Positions 31,727 to 40,128 of a stretch of DNA of 64,000 bases are shown here, in pieces. This DNA comes from Vagococcus penaei. GTDB taxonomy: Bacteria; Bacillota; Bacilli; Lactobacillales; Vagococcaceae. A program made the position numbers and the translations under genes. Below the pieces are notes generated by a model. It ran no database searches. It saw only the letters and a program-made list of their open reading frames with translations, and was not told the DNA's origin. Position 1 is the stretch's first letter. Every line of letters begins with the position of its first letter. The stretch lies in NCBI RefSeq assembly GCF_001998885.1, contig NZ_CP019609.1, forward strand, positions 620,001-684,000. The letters are read 5' to 3'.

Positions 31727-31754
31727 CCCATAGGTGTTACGCAACACCTATGGG
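31727..31754. promoter_or_regulatory. LacI-type operator 2, over the msmE transcription start
   Basis: A 28-base palindrome with one mismatched pair; centre GTGTTACGCAACAC. It begins 3 bases past the -10 box, so it covers the expected start point. Centre-to-centre distance from operator 1 is 46 bases. Confidence 0.78.
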
Positions 31755-31757
31755 TAA

Positions 31758-31786
31758 AATATAGCATGTTTCAAGTAACTGGTCAA
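31758..31786 (-). promoter_or_regulatory. Promoter of msmEFG-dexB
   Basis: Minus strand -35 TTGACC (31786-31781), 17-base spacer, extended -10 TGCTATATT (hexamer 31763-31758). Strong sigma-A promoter, immediately followed by operator 2. Confidence 0.85.
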
Positions 31787-31795
31787 CAACTTTTT

Positions 31796-31809
31796 TGAAA
31801 CCGCTATCT
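31796..31809. promoter_or_regulatory. Cre-like CcpA site upstream of the msmE promoter
   Basis: TGAAACCGCTATCT matches 13 of 14 positions of TGWAANCGNTNWCA. It ends 10 bases upstream of the -35 box and overlaps the lacI stop codon. Carbon catabolite control by CcpA is inferred. Confidence 0.5.
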
Positions 31810-32837
31810 ATTTAATTAGTTTTTTAACCGATTCTCCAAGTAAAAGTTCTGTATCAATCAAAAGATGTTCACTGAATCGTTCCTGAGAATTGAGAGCTTT
31901 AAGCATCAATTGAACGGCTAATTCTGCTTTTTTATTGACATCTTGATACACCGTCATTAGTTTTGGCGTCGCATATAACGAATAAGGTGTTCCATCAAAA
32001 CTAGCAACTGACACATCAGTTGGAATACGTAATTGATGCTGATAAAATTCTGAAATTGCTTGTATAGCAAGTAAATCCGAAGCGAAAAAAACACCGTAAT
32101 AATCTTTGGTCAAACGTTTTGTTAAAGATAAAATAAATTCTTGGTAATGACGATACGTTGGTGGTGCTGCAATTAGTTCTAATGATACGTGATAATCAGC
32201 AACCGCCTGTTTAACACCAGCAGCACGCATTGCATCGACGCCCGCCCAATCATCAGGTGTTTCACCTTTTGCAATAAACATTAACTTAGTTAATCCTTGT
32301 TCGATTAAGTAAACGGTCATATCATAAGCCCCATTAAAATCATCAACTCCCACATTTAGCAATGGTTGCGCTTCTGAATTCCCATAGGTATCTAAAAAAA
32401 ACAATTGGAATAGTGACACTTGCTTGCCAATTTTTAATATCAGAATTCGTTGCTCCAGAAATGATCACACCTTCTAAATCCCACATAGCAATTAATTTAA
32501 CACCATCTTCAAAATTAGCGACCCGATGGAACATCAAAAAATAGCCAGACTCTCTAATATGATACTCTAAGGCTTGGATTAATTCTCCATGATACGGATT
32601 GTCATAAAACTGTTCCTTTAATGCATCAGAATCCTGAATAATGACACCTATAATCTTCGAACCATATTTTGCCAATAATCGTCCAGCCATATTTGACGTA
32701 TAATTAAGTTCTTTTAATGCACGTTCAACTTTATTTTTTGTCTCAACAGACACTTTTTCAACACGTCCATGAATGACATTTGAGACCGTCGTTGGACTGA
32801 CACCTGTATAGTTAGCAATATCTTTAATCGTTGTCAT
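31808..32837 (-). pseudogene. LacI-family regulator of the msm operon, broken by a +1-base frameshift
   Basis: The N-terminal part (MTTIKDIANYTGVSPTTVSN, helix-turn-helix and hinge helix to NMAGRLLAKYGSKIIGV) runs in one frame to ASVTIPIVF. The effector domain continues in another frame as LDTYGNSEAQPLLNVGVDD to LLLGESVKKLIK. The junction is a T8 run (minus strand; 32394-32401); seven T would join both parts into a normal protein of about 340 residues. As given, translation ends some 13 codons past the run. A GTG restart could make the effector half alone. The upstream ATG at 32855 is in the SD region; ATG at 32837 matches LacI-family starts. Real lesion, slippage site or sequencing error cannot be told apart here. 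Confidence 0.85.
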
Positions 32838-32907
32838 CATAATCTCCTTTCTCATTAAAATTTAGACACACGTATTGTAACAGGTTTCACGACTGACAAC
32901 AAGATAA

Positions 32908-32942
32908 ACAAAAAAGGCCATAGTATCAACTACTATGACCTT
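32908..32942 (-). terminator. Terminator of the LPXTG protein gene
   Basis: Arms AAGGCCATAGTA/TACTATGACCTT (one G-U type pair) with a 5-base loop, followed on the minus strand by T6 and more T. It lies 12 bases past the stop codon. Confidence 0.85.
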
Positions 32943-32953
32943 AAACGGTAACC

Positions 32954-35900
32954 TTAATTATATTTCTTTTGGCGCATTAAAATAAATAGTGCCACTAACA
33001 TAGATAGACCACCAACTAAAACAAGTAGATAATTCGTTGTTTCACCTGTTTTTGGTAACATTTTTTGATTCTTAGTACCTTTACCTGAATCAATCGTTGC
33101 TGGATCAACTTCCAATTCTTCCGTACTACTTGTTGCTGTAATTGTTGAATCTGTTGTTGCTGGATCAACTTCCAATTCTTCTGTACTACTTGTTGCTGTA
33201 GTTGTTGAATCTGTTGTTGCTGGATCAACTTCTAATTCTTCCGTACTACTTGTTGCTGTAGTTGTTGAATCTGTTGTTGCTGGATCAACTTCTAATTCTT
33301 CCGTACTACTTGTTGCTGTAGTTGTTGAATCTGTTGTTGCTGGATCAACTTCTAATTCTTCCGTACTACTTGTTGCTGTAGTTGTTGAATCTGTTGTTTC
33401 ACTTGACTGGTCACTTGTCGTTGTAGTATCAGTTACTTCAATAACATCTACATCAACTGAAGCTGTCGTCTCAATCGTTGTAGTAGTTACAGTACTTGGT
33501 GTTGTACTTGGTGTCGTTTTTTGTTCTTTCGTATTATCAATAATATATCCTTCTGAATTACGACCAACTTTTTTATTTGTCGTTGGATTAATAATTGTCA
33601 CGGTAACCCCACCATTAGCTAAATCAATATTAACATTAAAGTAATCTTGATCAATAATATATCCTTTTGGAGCAGAGATTTCATACAACTTGTACTGACC
33701 TACAGATAGATTAGCAAATTCAATATGACCATTCTCATCTGTTGTTTTTTGATTTTCATTTCCTAATGCATCAACTAAAGTAAACGTTGCCCCTGGCAAT
33801 CTTGTACGCGTCTCTTTGTCAACTTTAACTAGTTGAAATGAACCAATAATAGGAGCATTTTCTACCACTAATTGGACAACGTTCTCACCTGTTTTATCTT
33901 CTTCTACACGAACATCATAAACTTTTTTACTTAACTCATAACCTTCTGGTGCATTTGTTTCTTTGACTTGGTAATCACCAAACGCTAAACCACTTAAGAC
34001 AATATTTCCATCTTTACTAGTTGTTGCTTTTTCTTGGTAACCATTTGGTCCTGTAATTTCAAAGGTCGCACTTGGTAATGTTTTATCTTTATTATTAGCA
34101 TCAACCTTGATGATTTCTAACGTACCCAATTTAGATTTGTTTTCTACCACTAATTGGACGACGTTCTCACCTGTTTTATCTTCTTCTACACGAACATCAT
34201 AAACTTTTTTACTTAACTCATAACCTTCTGGTGCATTTGTTTCTTTGACTTTATAATCACCAAACGCTAAACCAGTTAAGACAATATTTCCATCTTTACT
34301 AGTTGTTGCTTTTTCTTGGTAACCATTTGGTCCAGTTATTTCAAAGGTCGCACTTGGTAATGTTTTGTCTTTGTTATTAGCATCAACCTTGATGATTTCT
34401 AACGTACCCAATTTAGATTTGTTTTCTACCACTAATTGGACGACGTTCTCGCCTGTTTTATCTTCTTCTACACGAACATCATAAACTTTTTTACTTAACT
34501 CATAACCTTCTGGTGCATTTGTTTCTTTGACTTTGTAATCACCAAACGCTAAACCACTTAAGACAATATTTCCATCTTTACTAGTTGTTGCTTTTTCTTG
34601 GTAACCATCTGGTCCTGTAATTTCAAAGGTCGCACTTGGTAGTGTTTTATCTTTGTTATTAGCATCAACTTTGATGATTTCTAACGTACCTTGTTTTTCT
34701 TTATTGATAATTGTAAAGCCCTTTGTGGCATCTCCCGTAATCGTTGTTTCGATTTTTTTCGATACTGTTAATTCTTTAACACCGTAAGCAACTGGGACTA
34801 ATTTACCTTCGACTTTTTCACTTGTTGGTAAGTCTTTAACGGTTGTTTTCCATTCATTATCTGTATTCAATGTCACTGTTTTAACATCTGATGTTTTATC
34901 ATCAACAGTCTTAGTAATAGCAACTTCTACTGGTTTGATTAAATCTTTTGTTTGCACATCCCAAACTTTTTCAACTGCTACTTCAGTTGTCTTGATTTTT
35001 TCTTCAATCGTATTAATAAATGTCACGTTACCAGTCTTTTGTTCTTTAGTTAATGTAACTGTTTCAGCTGATTTATCAACTGAAAAAGACGAACCCTCTG
35101 GTACTATTTCTTTTACAATATAGTCATTGTCTAACGCTAATTCACCAAAGACTAAAGATTTATTGCCAGCATCCAAAGTTCTAATCATCAAAGGTTTGTC
35201 CTCACCTTTTTTCCATAAACCAAATTGAACTGCTACTTTTTCATCCTTAGAGACATTACCTTTCCATTCTTTGTCAACAGTAATTTGACCTAGCTCTTCT
35301 TTCTTATTACTAAATTCTATTGTTTCATCAGATTCATTGCGTAAAAAAATTATTTTTATATCATCTGATTTTTGATACTGACTAGGTGCTTTTTTCTCTT
35401 TCAGATAATAAGGTCCAGGTTGAAGATTATTCACTGTCACTTGTCCATCTTTATTAGAAACTAAGTTTAATGGCTCACCTGCTTGATTTTGAGTCACAAG
35501 TGTTCCTGGCTCTTTTTTCCCTTTGTAAAGCTCAAACTCAGCTCCTTCTAAAGGATTTCCAGTTTCCTCATCAATTTTTGTAACAGTTAGATTAGCAATT
35601 CCATCAGAAGCTTCTCCCCAACCTTTTGAAATAAATTTTTGTTGTTTTGCTTGAGATAATTTTCCAACTGGTTCATTAGTTTGATAGTCAACCAAGGTTG
35701 CTGTGTTATCTAAAGGCACCCATTTATTACCGATTATACCTGTATACTCAGTACTATAAAAAATATGGAAATAGGTTCTAATTTTCTCTTTTTCATCAAC
35801 AATTCTCGATTGTAGAGTTATTTCAAAACCATGATCTGTTGCTTTTATATCTACAAATTTCGTAATATCGCGTTTTTTTTGTCCATTCCATGTAACATCT

Positions 35901-36670
35901 GTTAATTTATCATTACCATAGTTCTCATAGACTTTAATACTATTTTTTAGTAATCGACTATCTTTCCCTACAGTGTCAACTAATTTTAATTTATTCATAT
36001 TTGGATTAGCAGTTTTATTTACAGCAATATACCAAGGATACTCGCCATCTTTTGGTTTTATACCCTTTTCTTGAGACTTATTTTTATTATGATCTTCAGT
36101 TTTAAACATATTATCAGAATATTGATAAGCATACGTGCCTTTTTGATTAGAAGCCTGTTTAGCAATTGTCACTTGAATTTTTTCAACCTGTTTGCCTGCT
36201 GTCACTTCAATTGTCTCTTTAGTTTCAGGTTTAACATTCTTACTTAAGGTTGTAGAAAAACTAAAGCCCCCACGACGATTGTACTTACCATCAATAGCTT
36301 TTGAAAAAGTGAATTTATACTGATGTGTACTCTTATCGTAAATACCAGTACCATATACCACTTTACCATTATTACTTACTAACTCAACAGGATCACCGCT
36401 GACTTCTAGTACTTTAGGTAATTTAATCGTAAAAAAATCACCTGATGTGTAAGACTTATGCTCATCATCATCTGGTAATTGCCAGTTACCTGTTAATACA
36501 ACTTCTTCTCCCGGCGTAATACTACTGTCATTTTGTGTCAAAATCTCAAGATTTTTAACAACCTCGTTCACTTCTTTAGCTTCTGCCGTCTGACTAGACA
36601 AACCAAAGAAAGTCACCGTCGCAAAAATGAGCATCGTCAGTTTTACGATGTTTCTTACTACTTGTTTCAT
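32954..36670 (-). CDS. LPXTG cell-wall-anchored surface protein with SpaA/Cna_B repeats
   Basis: 1238 residues. Signal peptide 1-31 (cut after SSQTAEA). Residues about 32-355 form an adhesin-like head of Ig-type folds (TQNDSSITPGEEVVLTGNWQ). Then come Cna_B/SpaA domains: about 358-455, 456-557, 560-659, three near-identical 94-residue copies at 661-938, and one more at about 939-1030. Each has the Lys, Glu and Asn positions (EIIKVD, VKETNAPEGY, VVEN) expected for internal isopeptide bonds. A Ser/Thr/Glu-rich stalk follows with five 20-residue repeats, then LPKTG (about 1204), a membrane helix and RQKKYN. Sortase A would link it to peptidoglycan. No sortase C or other pilin is beside it, so a monomeric adhesin is more likely than a pilus. 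The ligand is unknown. Confidence 0.93.
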   Translation of the reverse strand: MKQVVRNIVKLTMLIFATVTFFGLSSQTAEAKEVNEVVKNLEILTQNDSSITPGEEVVLTGNWQLPDDDEHKSYTSGDFFTIKLPKVLEVSGDPVELVSNNGKVVYGTGIYDKSTHQYKFTFSKAIDGKYNRRGGFSFSTTLSKNVKPETKETIEVTAGKQVEKIQVTIAKQASNQKGTYAYQYSDNMFKTEDHNKNKSQEKGIKPKDGEYPWYIAVNKTANPNMNKLKLVDTVGKDSRLLKNSIKVYENYGNDKLTDVTWNGQKKRDITKFVDIKATDHGFEITLQSRIVDEKEKIRTYFHIFYSTEYTGIIGNKWVPLDNTATLVDYQTNEPVGKLSQAKQQKFISKGWGEASDGIANLTVTKIDEETGNPLEGAEFELYKGKKEPGTLVTQNQAGEPLNLVSNKDGQVTVNNLQPGPYYLKEKKAPSQYQKSDDIKIIFLRNESDETIEFSNKKEELGQITVDKEWKGNVSKDEKVAVQFGLWKKGEDKPLMIRTLDAGNKSLVFGELALDNDYIVKEIVPEGSSFSVDKSAETVTLTKEQKTGNVTFINTIEEKIKTTEVAVEKVWDVQTKDLIKPVEVAITKTVDDKTSDVKTVTLNTDNEWKTTVKDLPTSEKVEGKLVPVAYGVKELTVSKKIETTITGDATKGFTIINKEKQGTLEIIKVDANNKDKTLPSATFEITGPDGYQEKATTSKDGNIVLSGLAFGDYKVKETNAPEGYELSKKVYDVRVEEDKTGENVVQLVVENKSKLGTLEIIKVDANNKDKTLPSATFEITGPNGYQEKATTSKDGNIVLTGLAFGDYKVKETNAPEGYELSKKVYDVRVEEDKTGENVVQLVVENKSKLGTLEIIKVDANNKDKTLPSATFEITGPNGYQEKATTSKDGNIVLSGLAFGDYQVKETNAPEGYELSKKVYDVRVEEDKTGENVVQLVVENAPIIGSFQLVKVDKETRTRLPGATFTLVDALGNENQKTTDENGHIEFANLSVGQYKLYEISAPKGYIIDQDYFNVNIDLANGGVTVTIINPTTNKKVGRNSEGYIIDNTKEQKTTPSTTPSTVTTTTIETTASVDVDVIEVTDTTTTSDQSSETTDSTTTATSSTEELEVDPATTDSTTTATSSTEELEVDPATTDSTTTATSSTEELEVDPATTDSTTTATSSTEELEVDPATTDSTITATSSTEELEVDPATIDSGKGTKNQKMLPKTGETTNYLLVLVGGLSMLVALFILMRQKKYN
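33092..33397 (-). repeat. Five tandem 60-bp repeats in the surface protein stalk
   Basis: The unit codes TTDSTTTATSSTEELEVDPA. Copies differ by one or two bases each, mostly silent; the copy nearest the LPXTG has Ile for Thr. Exact 60-base period keeps the frame, so copy number can vary without loss of the anchor. Confidence 0.95.
33857..34690 (-). repeat. Three tandem 282-bp SpaA/Cna_B repeats
   Basis: The unit begins GTLEIIKVDANNKDKTLPSA and spans 94 residues. The same landmark falls at 34685, 34403 and 34121, exactly 282 bases apart. Copies differ at only a few bases, showing recent duplication or gene conversion. Confidence 0.95.
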
Positions 36671-37061
36671 TATAAATTTTCTCCTTTTTTATCTATTTTC
36701 ACCATTAAAATAGCTCTATTTATAGTAAATAGAAACTAGATGGTATTATCCAAACCATAGTATAATAGATACCTTTAAAAAAAACACCTTCTATTTTTTT
36801 CCAATGATGTGAAAAAATAGAAATAAAGAACTTATAAACTATTTAAGTATATTAAATAGTTTTTTCAAAAAGTTATAATTGTTTTTTTTGATTTTTAGCT
36901 TTCTATTAAATAGTAGTAAATCGATTTTTTTTAATACAAAGCTAAAAATTTGACAAAAAGAAGGCGTTTTTAATTCAGGTTTTTTATAATGAACAGTTTT
37001 TAATTTTATGTTGTCGTGGTATACTGAAAAAAAGGATAATTTTTAACTGGAGGTTTTTTAT
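36671..37061. other. 391-bp AT-rich intergenic region with several inverted repeats
   Basis: No gene is seen. It holds the SD and leader of the surface protein gene on one side. On the other is an extended -10 (TGGTATACT, hexamer 37020-37025) and SD GGAGG (37049) for the gene at 37062. Between are an 11-base hairpin with a T6 tail on the plus strand (36836-36865), a hairpin at about 36791-36820, and a 12-base inverted repeat ATTTTTAGCTTT / AAAGCTAAAAAT about 36 bases apart. An unrecognised small RNA is possible but not shown. Confidence 0.5.
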
Positions 37062-37622
37062 GTGATGCCTATATTAAGCTTTATCAAGCCTCAAATAAGT
37101 ATAACGATTGTTATTTCTGTTATTGTTTTGTTTATTATTTGGAAATTTTACACGATTATTCATGAGAATAAGAAAATAACTCTCAATGTTCAAGCGATTG
37201 AAACGCGTAATCATACCCGTAAAGAACTATTTAGCCCAACACAGACTGTAACACAACTAAAACTCGATGATCGACATCAACTATTTAAATTTGATGGGCA
37301 ATTAGAAATCTTTGCTTATGACGAACTTATTCGCTTTCAAGTCAATGTTAATAATAAACCCCTAGACTTGTCTAGTTGCGAAAGTATTAGTGGTCAACTT
37401 ATTTTAGATGAATTTGACCATGTCCAAAAAATTGAACACCTTGATTTAGTTTTTTATACAATCGGTTTAAATGAAGGCAAATATAATCATCAAATGTTGT
37501 ATCATCCTCTCTTAACATCATCTGAAGATTATATTACCGCTGTATATGAACTAGATAAGTTAATCATGGCCTTGTACCAAATTCTAAATCGATGTGATTC
37601 TATCTCAGATATTAAGATATAA
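37062..37622 (+). CDS. Membrane-anchored protein of unknown function
   Basis: 186 residues: one N-terminal membrane helix (ISITIVISVIVLFIIWKFYT) and a soluble, mostly cytoplasmic or wall-facing domain of mixed alpha/beta character (LKLDDRHQLFKFDGQLEIFA to YQILNRCDSISDIKI). I do not recognise the family. The start is GTG at 37062 (8 bases from GGAGG) or ATG at 37065 (11 bases). An ATG-TGA start-stop pair at 37060 overlaps both and could damp initiation. Monocistronic, convergent with the EamA gene over a long hairpin. Confidence 0.7.
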   Translation: MMPILSFIKPQISITIVISVIVLFIIWKFYTIIHENKKITLNVQAIETRNHTRKELFSPTQTVTQLKLDDRHQLFKFDGQLEIFAYDELIRFQVNVNNKPLDLSSCESISGQLILDEFDHVQKIEHLDLVFYTIGLNEGKYNHQMLYHPLLTSSEDYITAVYELDKLIMALYQILNRCDSISDIKI

Positions 37623-37640
37623 AGTAGTATTTAACTTTTG

Positions 37641-37696
37641 AATTTCACAAAAAAACACACTTCAGCTTTCGCTAGAGCGTGTTTTTTTGTGAAATT
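37641..37696. terminator. Long bidirectional terminator
   Basis: Perfect 18-base arms (37641-37658 and 37679-37696), each containing a run of seven A or T. It separates convergent genes and includes the EamA stop codon. The arms' own T7 runs serve as U-tract for either strand. Confidence 0.85.
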
Positions 37697-38588
37697 GATT
37701 CAATAAAGCTAAACTTAAAATTGGCATAATAATCAAGGAGATACCGACAACTTGGTACATTTTTATCGGTTCTTTTAAAATTAGTACTCCAGATAGAATA
37801 ACGATAATTGGTGTTAAGTTACTAAATAATGCTACAACGGATGCTTTGACGTGATGCAAAGCGTAATTAGACAAAGCAGACGTTAACAAGGACGATAATA
37901 ATCCCAAGTAAAGAATTGTGATGAGATAGTTTGGAATGACAAGTGGCTCTATATAACTTGTTGTTACTTGTCCAAATAATCTCTGACCAAAAGCAATCAC
38001 AGTAAATACGATTGCTCCAAATAGTAACATAAACTTTGTCATTTCAATTGTTGAATAGCTTTCAGCTATTTTCCGCGCTGTTATTGTATACATTCCTGAG
38101 GATAAAACAGATAAAAACATTAATACCATTCCAAACAGATTGAACGTTGCATTACCTTGTTGCCCACTTAAATTAATTGCTAAAATACCAACAAAAGAGA
38201 GTACCATGACCATTTTTTGTTGACTAGATGGACGTTCTCTTAATAAAAATATTGCCAAAACAAGCAAAATAATTGGATTTAAAGCATTAATAATCCCCGC
38301 ATCCAGTGTACTAATATCTTGCAATGACAATGTTTGCAAAGAAAAAAATAATACTGGGTAAAAGATACCTAATAGAAATAAGTCTTTCATTTTCTTAACT
38401 GTCACTGTCGACTGCTGTTTAGTCGCCATTGAAACAACTAGCATTCCGATGCTGGCGATAATAAATCGATGAGACAATTGTGTAAAAGGGTCAGTGTACC
38501 GAAGCCCTTCCTTAACAAATAAAAAAGATAAACCAACAATACTAATTTGACCAATTAATGCCAGATACGCCTTTATATGGTGTGTCAT
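37662..38588 (-). CDS. EamA/DMT family transporter
   Basis: 308 residues with ten membrane helices in two EamA halves (ISIVGLSFLFVKEGLRYTDP in the first; FLSVLSSGMYTITARKIAES in the second). Such drug/metabolite transporters export amino acids, nucleosides or drugs; the substrate is not evident. Divergent from a MocR regulator with which it shares a compact symmetrical promoter, so MocR control is likely. SD GGAGGAAG is at 6-8 bases. Confidence 0.88.
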   Translation of the reverse strand: MTHHIKAYLALIGQISIVGLSFLFVKEGLRYTDPFTQLSHRFIIASIGMLVVSMATKQQSTVTVKKMKDLFLLGIFYPVLFFSLQTLSLQDISTLDAGIINALNPIILLVLAIFLLRERPSSQQKMVMVLSFVGILAINLSGQQGNATFNLFGMVLMFLSVLSSGMYTITARKIAESYSTIEMTKFMLLFGAIVFTVIAFGQRLFGQVTTSYIEPLVIPNYLITILYLGLLSSLLTSALSNYALHHVKASVVALFSNLTPIIVILSGVLILKEPIKMYQVVGISLIIMPILSLALLNQFHKKTRSSES

Positions 38589-38629
38589 CCTACACTTCCT
38601 CCTACAAATTACTTTCTGTAACTACTTTT

Positions 38630-38659
38630 ATTGTATGGTCTAGTCAGATACGATACAAT
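38630..38659. promoter_or_regulatory. Symmetrical overlapping divergent promoters (EamA / MocR)
   Basis: On the plus strand TTGTAT (38631-38636), 17 bases, TACAAT (38654-38659). On the minus strand TTGTAT (38658-38653), 17 bases, TACAAT (38635-38630). The -35 of one is the complement of the other's -10, so both polymerases would use the same 30 bases and exclude each other. Confidence 0.65.
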
Positions 38660-38673
38660 AACACAAAACAGCA

Positions 38674-38689
38674 TCTGTACCGGTACAGA
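38674..38689. promoter_or_regulatory. Perfect 16-bp palindrome in the MocR leader
   Basis: TCTGTACCGGTACAGA lies about 15 bases past the plus-strand -10 and before the SD. Its position suits an autoregulatory operator of the MocR protein; binding is inferred. Confidence 0.55.
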
Positions 38690-38706
38690 CTAAAAGGAGC
38701 AATAAG

Positions 38707-40038
38707 ATGAAGTATTTAACTATCTACCAACAACTAAAAACAGATATTTTAACCAATAATTATAATGAAGGTACCAAACTTCCCTCCCTCAGAATTCTAG
38801 CTAAAACTTATGAATGTAGCATACAAACTATTCAACAAGTTATGGCACTTTTAGTTGAAGATAACTTAATTTATGCTAAAAATCGTAGTGGTTACTATAT
38901 TATACAAACTGATAAATTAGTTACCCCTTTGATTGACGACCATATTGACTTTTCTGCACAACATTTGAGCTGGGCTAATTTTCCTTATGCTGATTTTCAA
39001 TCATGTCTTAAACAAGCGGTTCATAATTATCAAAAAGACTTATTCATTTACGGAAGTTCACAAGGTTTACCAGCTTTGATTACAACACTGACAAAATGGT
39101 TGGCTGGTCGTCATATTTATACTAATGAAGATTCCGTCTTCATTACGACTGGCACCCAACAAGCATTATTTATCCTGAGTCAACTGACATTTCCTAATAG
39201 AAAAGCCACTATTTTGATTGAATCACCTTCTTATCATCTCATGCTCTCGTTACTATCAATTCAATCACATCCTTTTATCACAATTAATCGTGACGCATCT
39301 GAGCTAGATTTTGAACAATTAGAAACAATTTTTCGTGAGAACGAGATTAAATTTTTTTACACAACCTCTCGTTTGTCTAATCCACTTGGTCTCTCTTATT
39401 CCGAAAATGAGAAAAAACAACTAGTAGCATTAGCAAAAAAATACGATGTTTATATTATTGAAGATGATTATTTAGCGGACTATGTTATTGAAACAAATAA
39501 CTTACCGCTACATTATTACGATACCGATAATCGCGTCATTTATCTCAAGAGTTTTTCAAAAATTATGTTTCCTGGTTTGAGAATTGGTGCCTGTCTTTTA
39601 CCAGAAAAACTTGTTGCTTGTTTTCAAGCCTATCGCTCACTGATGGAGATTGATAGTGCAATTTTCTCACAAGCTGCACTTGATATTTATATCAAATCAC
39701 AGATGTTTGATGCACATATTAATCATCTAAAAAAACTCTTAGTACAGAAAAATAATGCGTTTAAACAAACAGTACTAGCACAACCAAATCAATCCGTTAT
39801 TCCTATTCAACAATTTACGTCTGCAAAAACATTTCTACAATTACCAAAAGATTTACCAAATAGCTTGTTTTTAAAAAAACTTGCTGCTGAAAATATTAAA
39901 CTCGCCTCGTTAAACCGACACTATTTACCAAATAAAGTACCAAATAGGGCTATCTATGGCATTGAATTGTTTAACGTTACACCGCAACAAATTACCCAGG
40001 GCCTATCTAAAATACTTTCTTTAGTAACAACATATTAA
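38707..40038 (+). CDS. MocR-type regulator (GntR HTH fused to class I aminotransferase)
   Basis: 443 residues. N-terminal GntR winged helix (MKYLTIYQQLKTDILTNNYN; KLPSLRILAKTYECSIQTIQ) joined to a fold-type I aminotransferase domain with the PLP region YIIEDDYLADYVIE and the PLP-Lys in LKSFSKIMFPGLRIG. MocR proteins usually use PLP or an amino compound as ligand and act as regulators rather than enzymes. Divergent neighbour of the EamA transporter, its likely target. The SD AAAAGGAG and ATG are clear. Confidence 0.9.
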   Translation: MKYLTIYQQLKTDILTNNYNEGTKLPSLRILAKTYECSIQTIQQVMALLVEDNLIYAKNRSGYYIIQTDKLVTPLIDDHIDFSAQHLSWANFPYADFQSCLKQAVHNYQKDLFIYGSSQGLPALITTLTKWLAGRHIYTNEDSVFITTGTQQALFILSQLTFPNRKATILIESPSYHLMLSLLSIQSHPFITINRDASELDFEQLETIFRENEIKFFYTTSRLSNPLGLSYSENEKKQLVALAKKYDVYIIEDDYLADYVIETNNLPLHYYDTDNRVIYLKSFSKIMFPGLRIGACLLPEKLVACFQAYRSLMEIDSAIFSQAALDIYIKSQMFDAHINHLKKLLVQKNNAFKQTVLAQPNQSVIPIQQFTSAKTFLQLPKDLPNSLFLKKLAAENIKLASLNRHYLPNKVPNRAIYGIELFNVTPQQITQGLSKILSLVTTY

Positions 40039-40128
40039 ATGACTCACTCGTTACAATAAATGTCGCAAGATAAATCAAAAAATCAAAAAAATTCTATGTT
40101 AATCTTTAATGAAAGGAGGTCAAAACAC

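Noticed and set aside
33016-33228. Gln-rich 70-codon frame within the surface protein gene
   Set aside because: It is only the alternative frame of the 60-bp repeats; the LPXTG frame explains the sequence.
33092-33397. Regular 60-bp repeats that could suggest a CRISPR array
   Set aside because: There are no unique spacers, the repeats are contiguous and coding, and no cas genes are near.
40060-40128. N-terminal extension of the AraC regulator from ATG 40060
   Set aside because: No SD there, while a full GAAAGGAGGT lies correctly ahead of ATG 40129, where the conserved domain begins.
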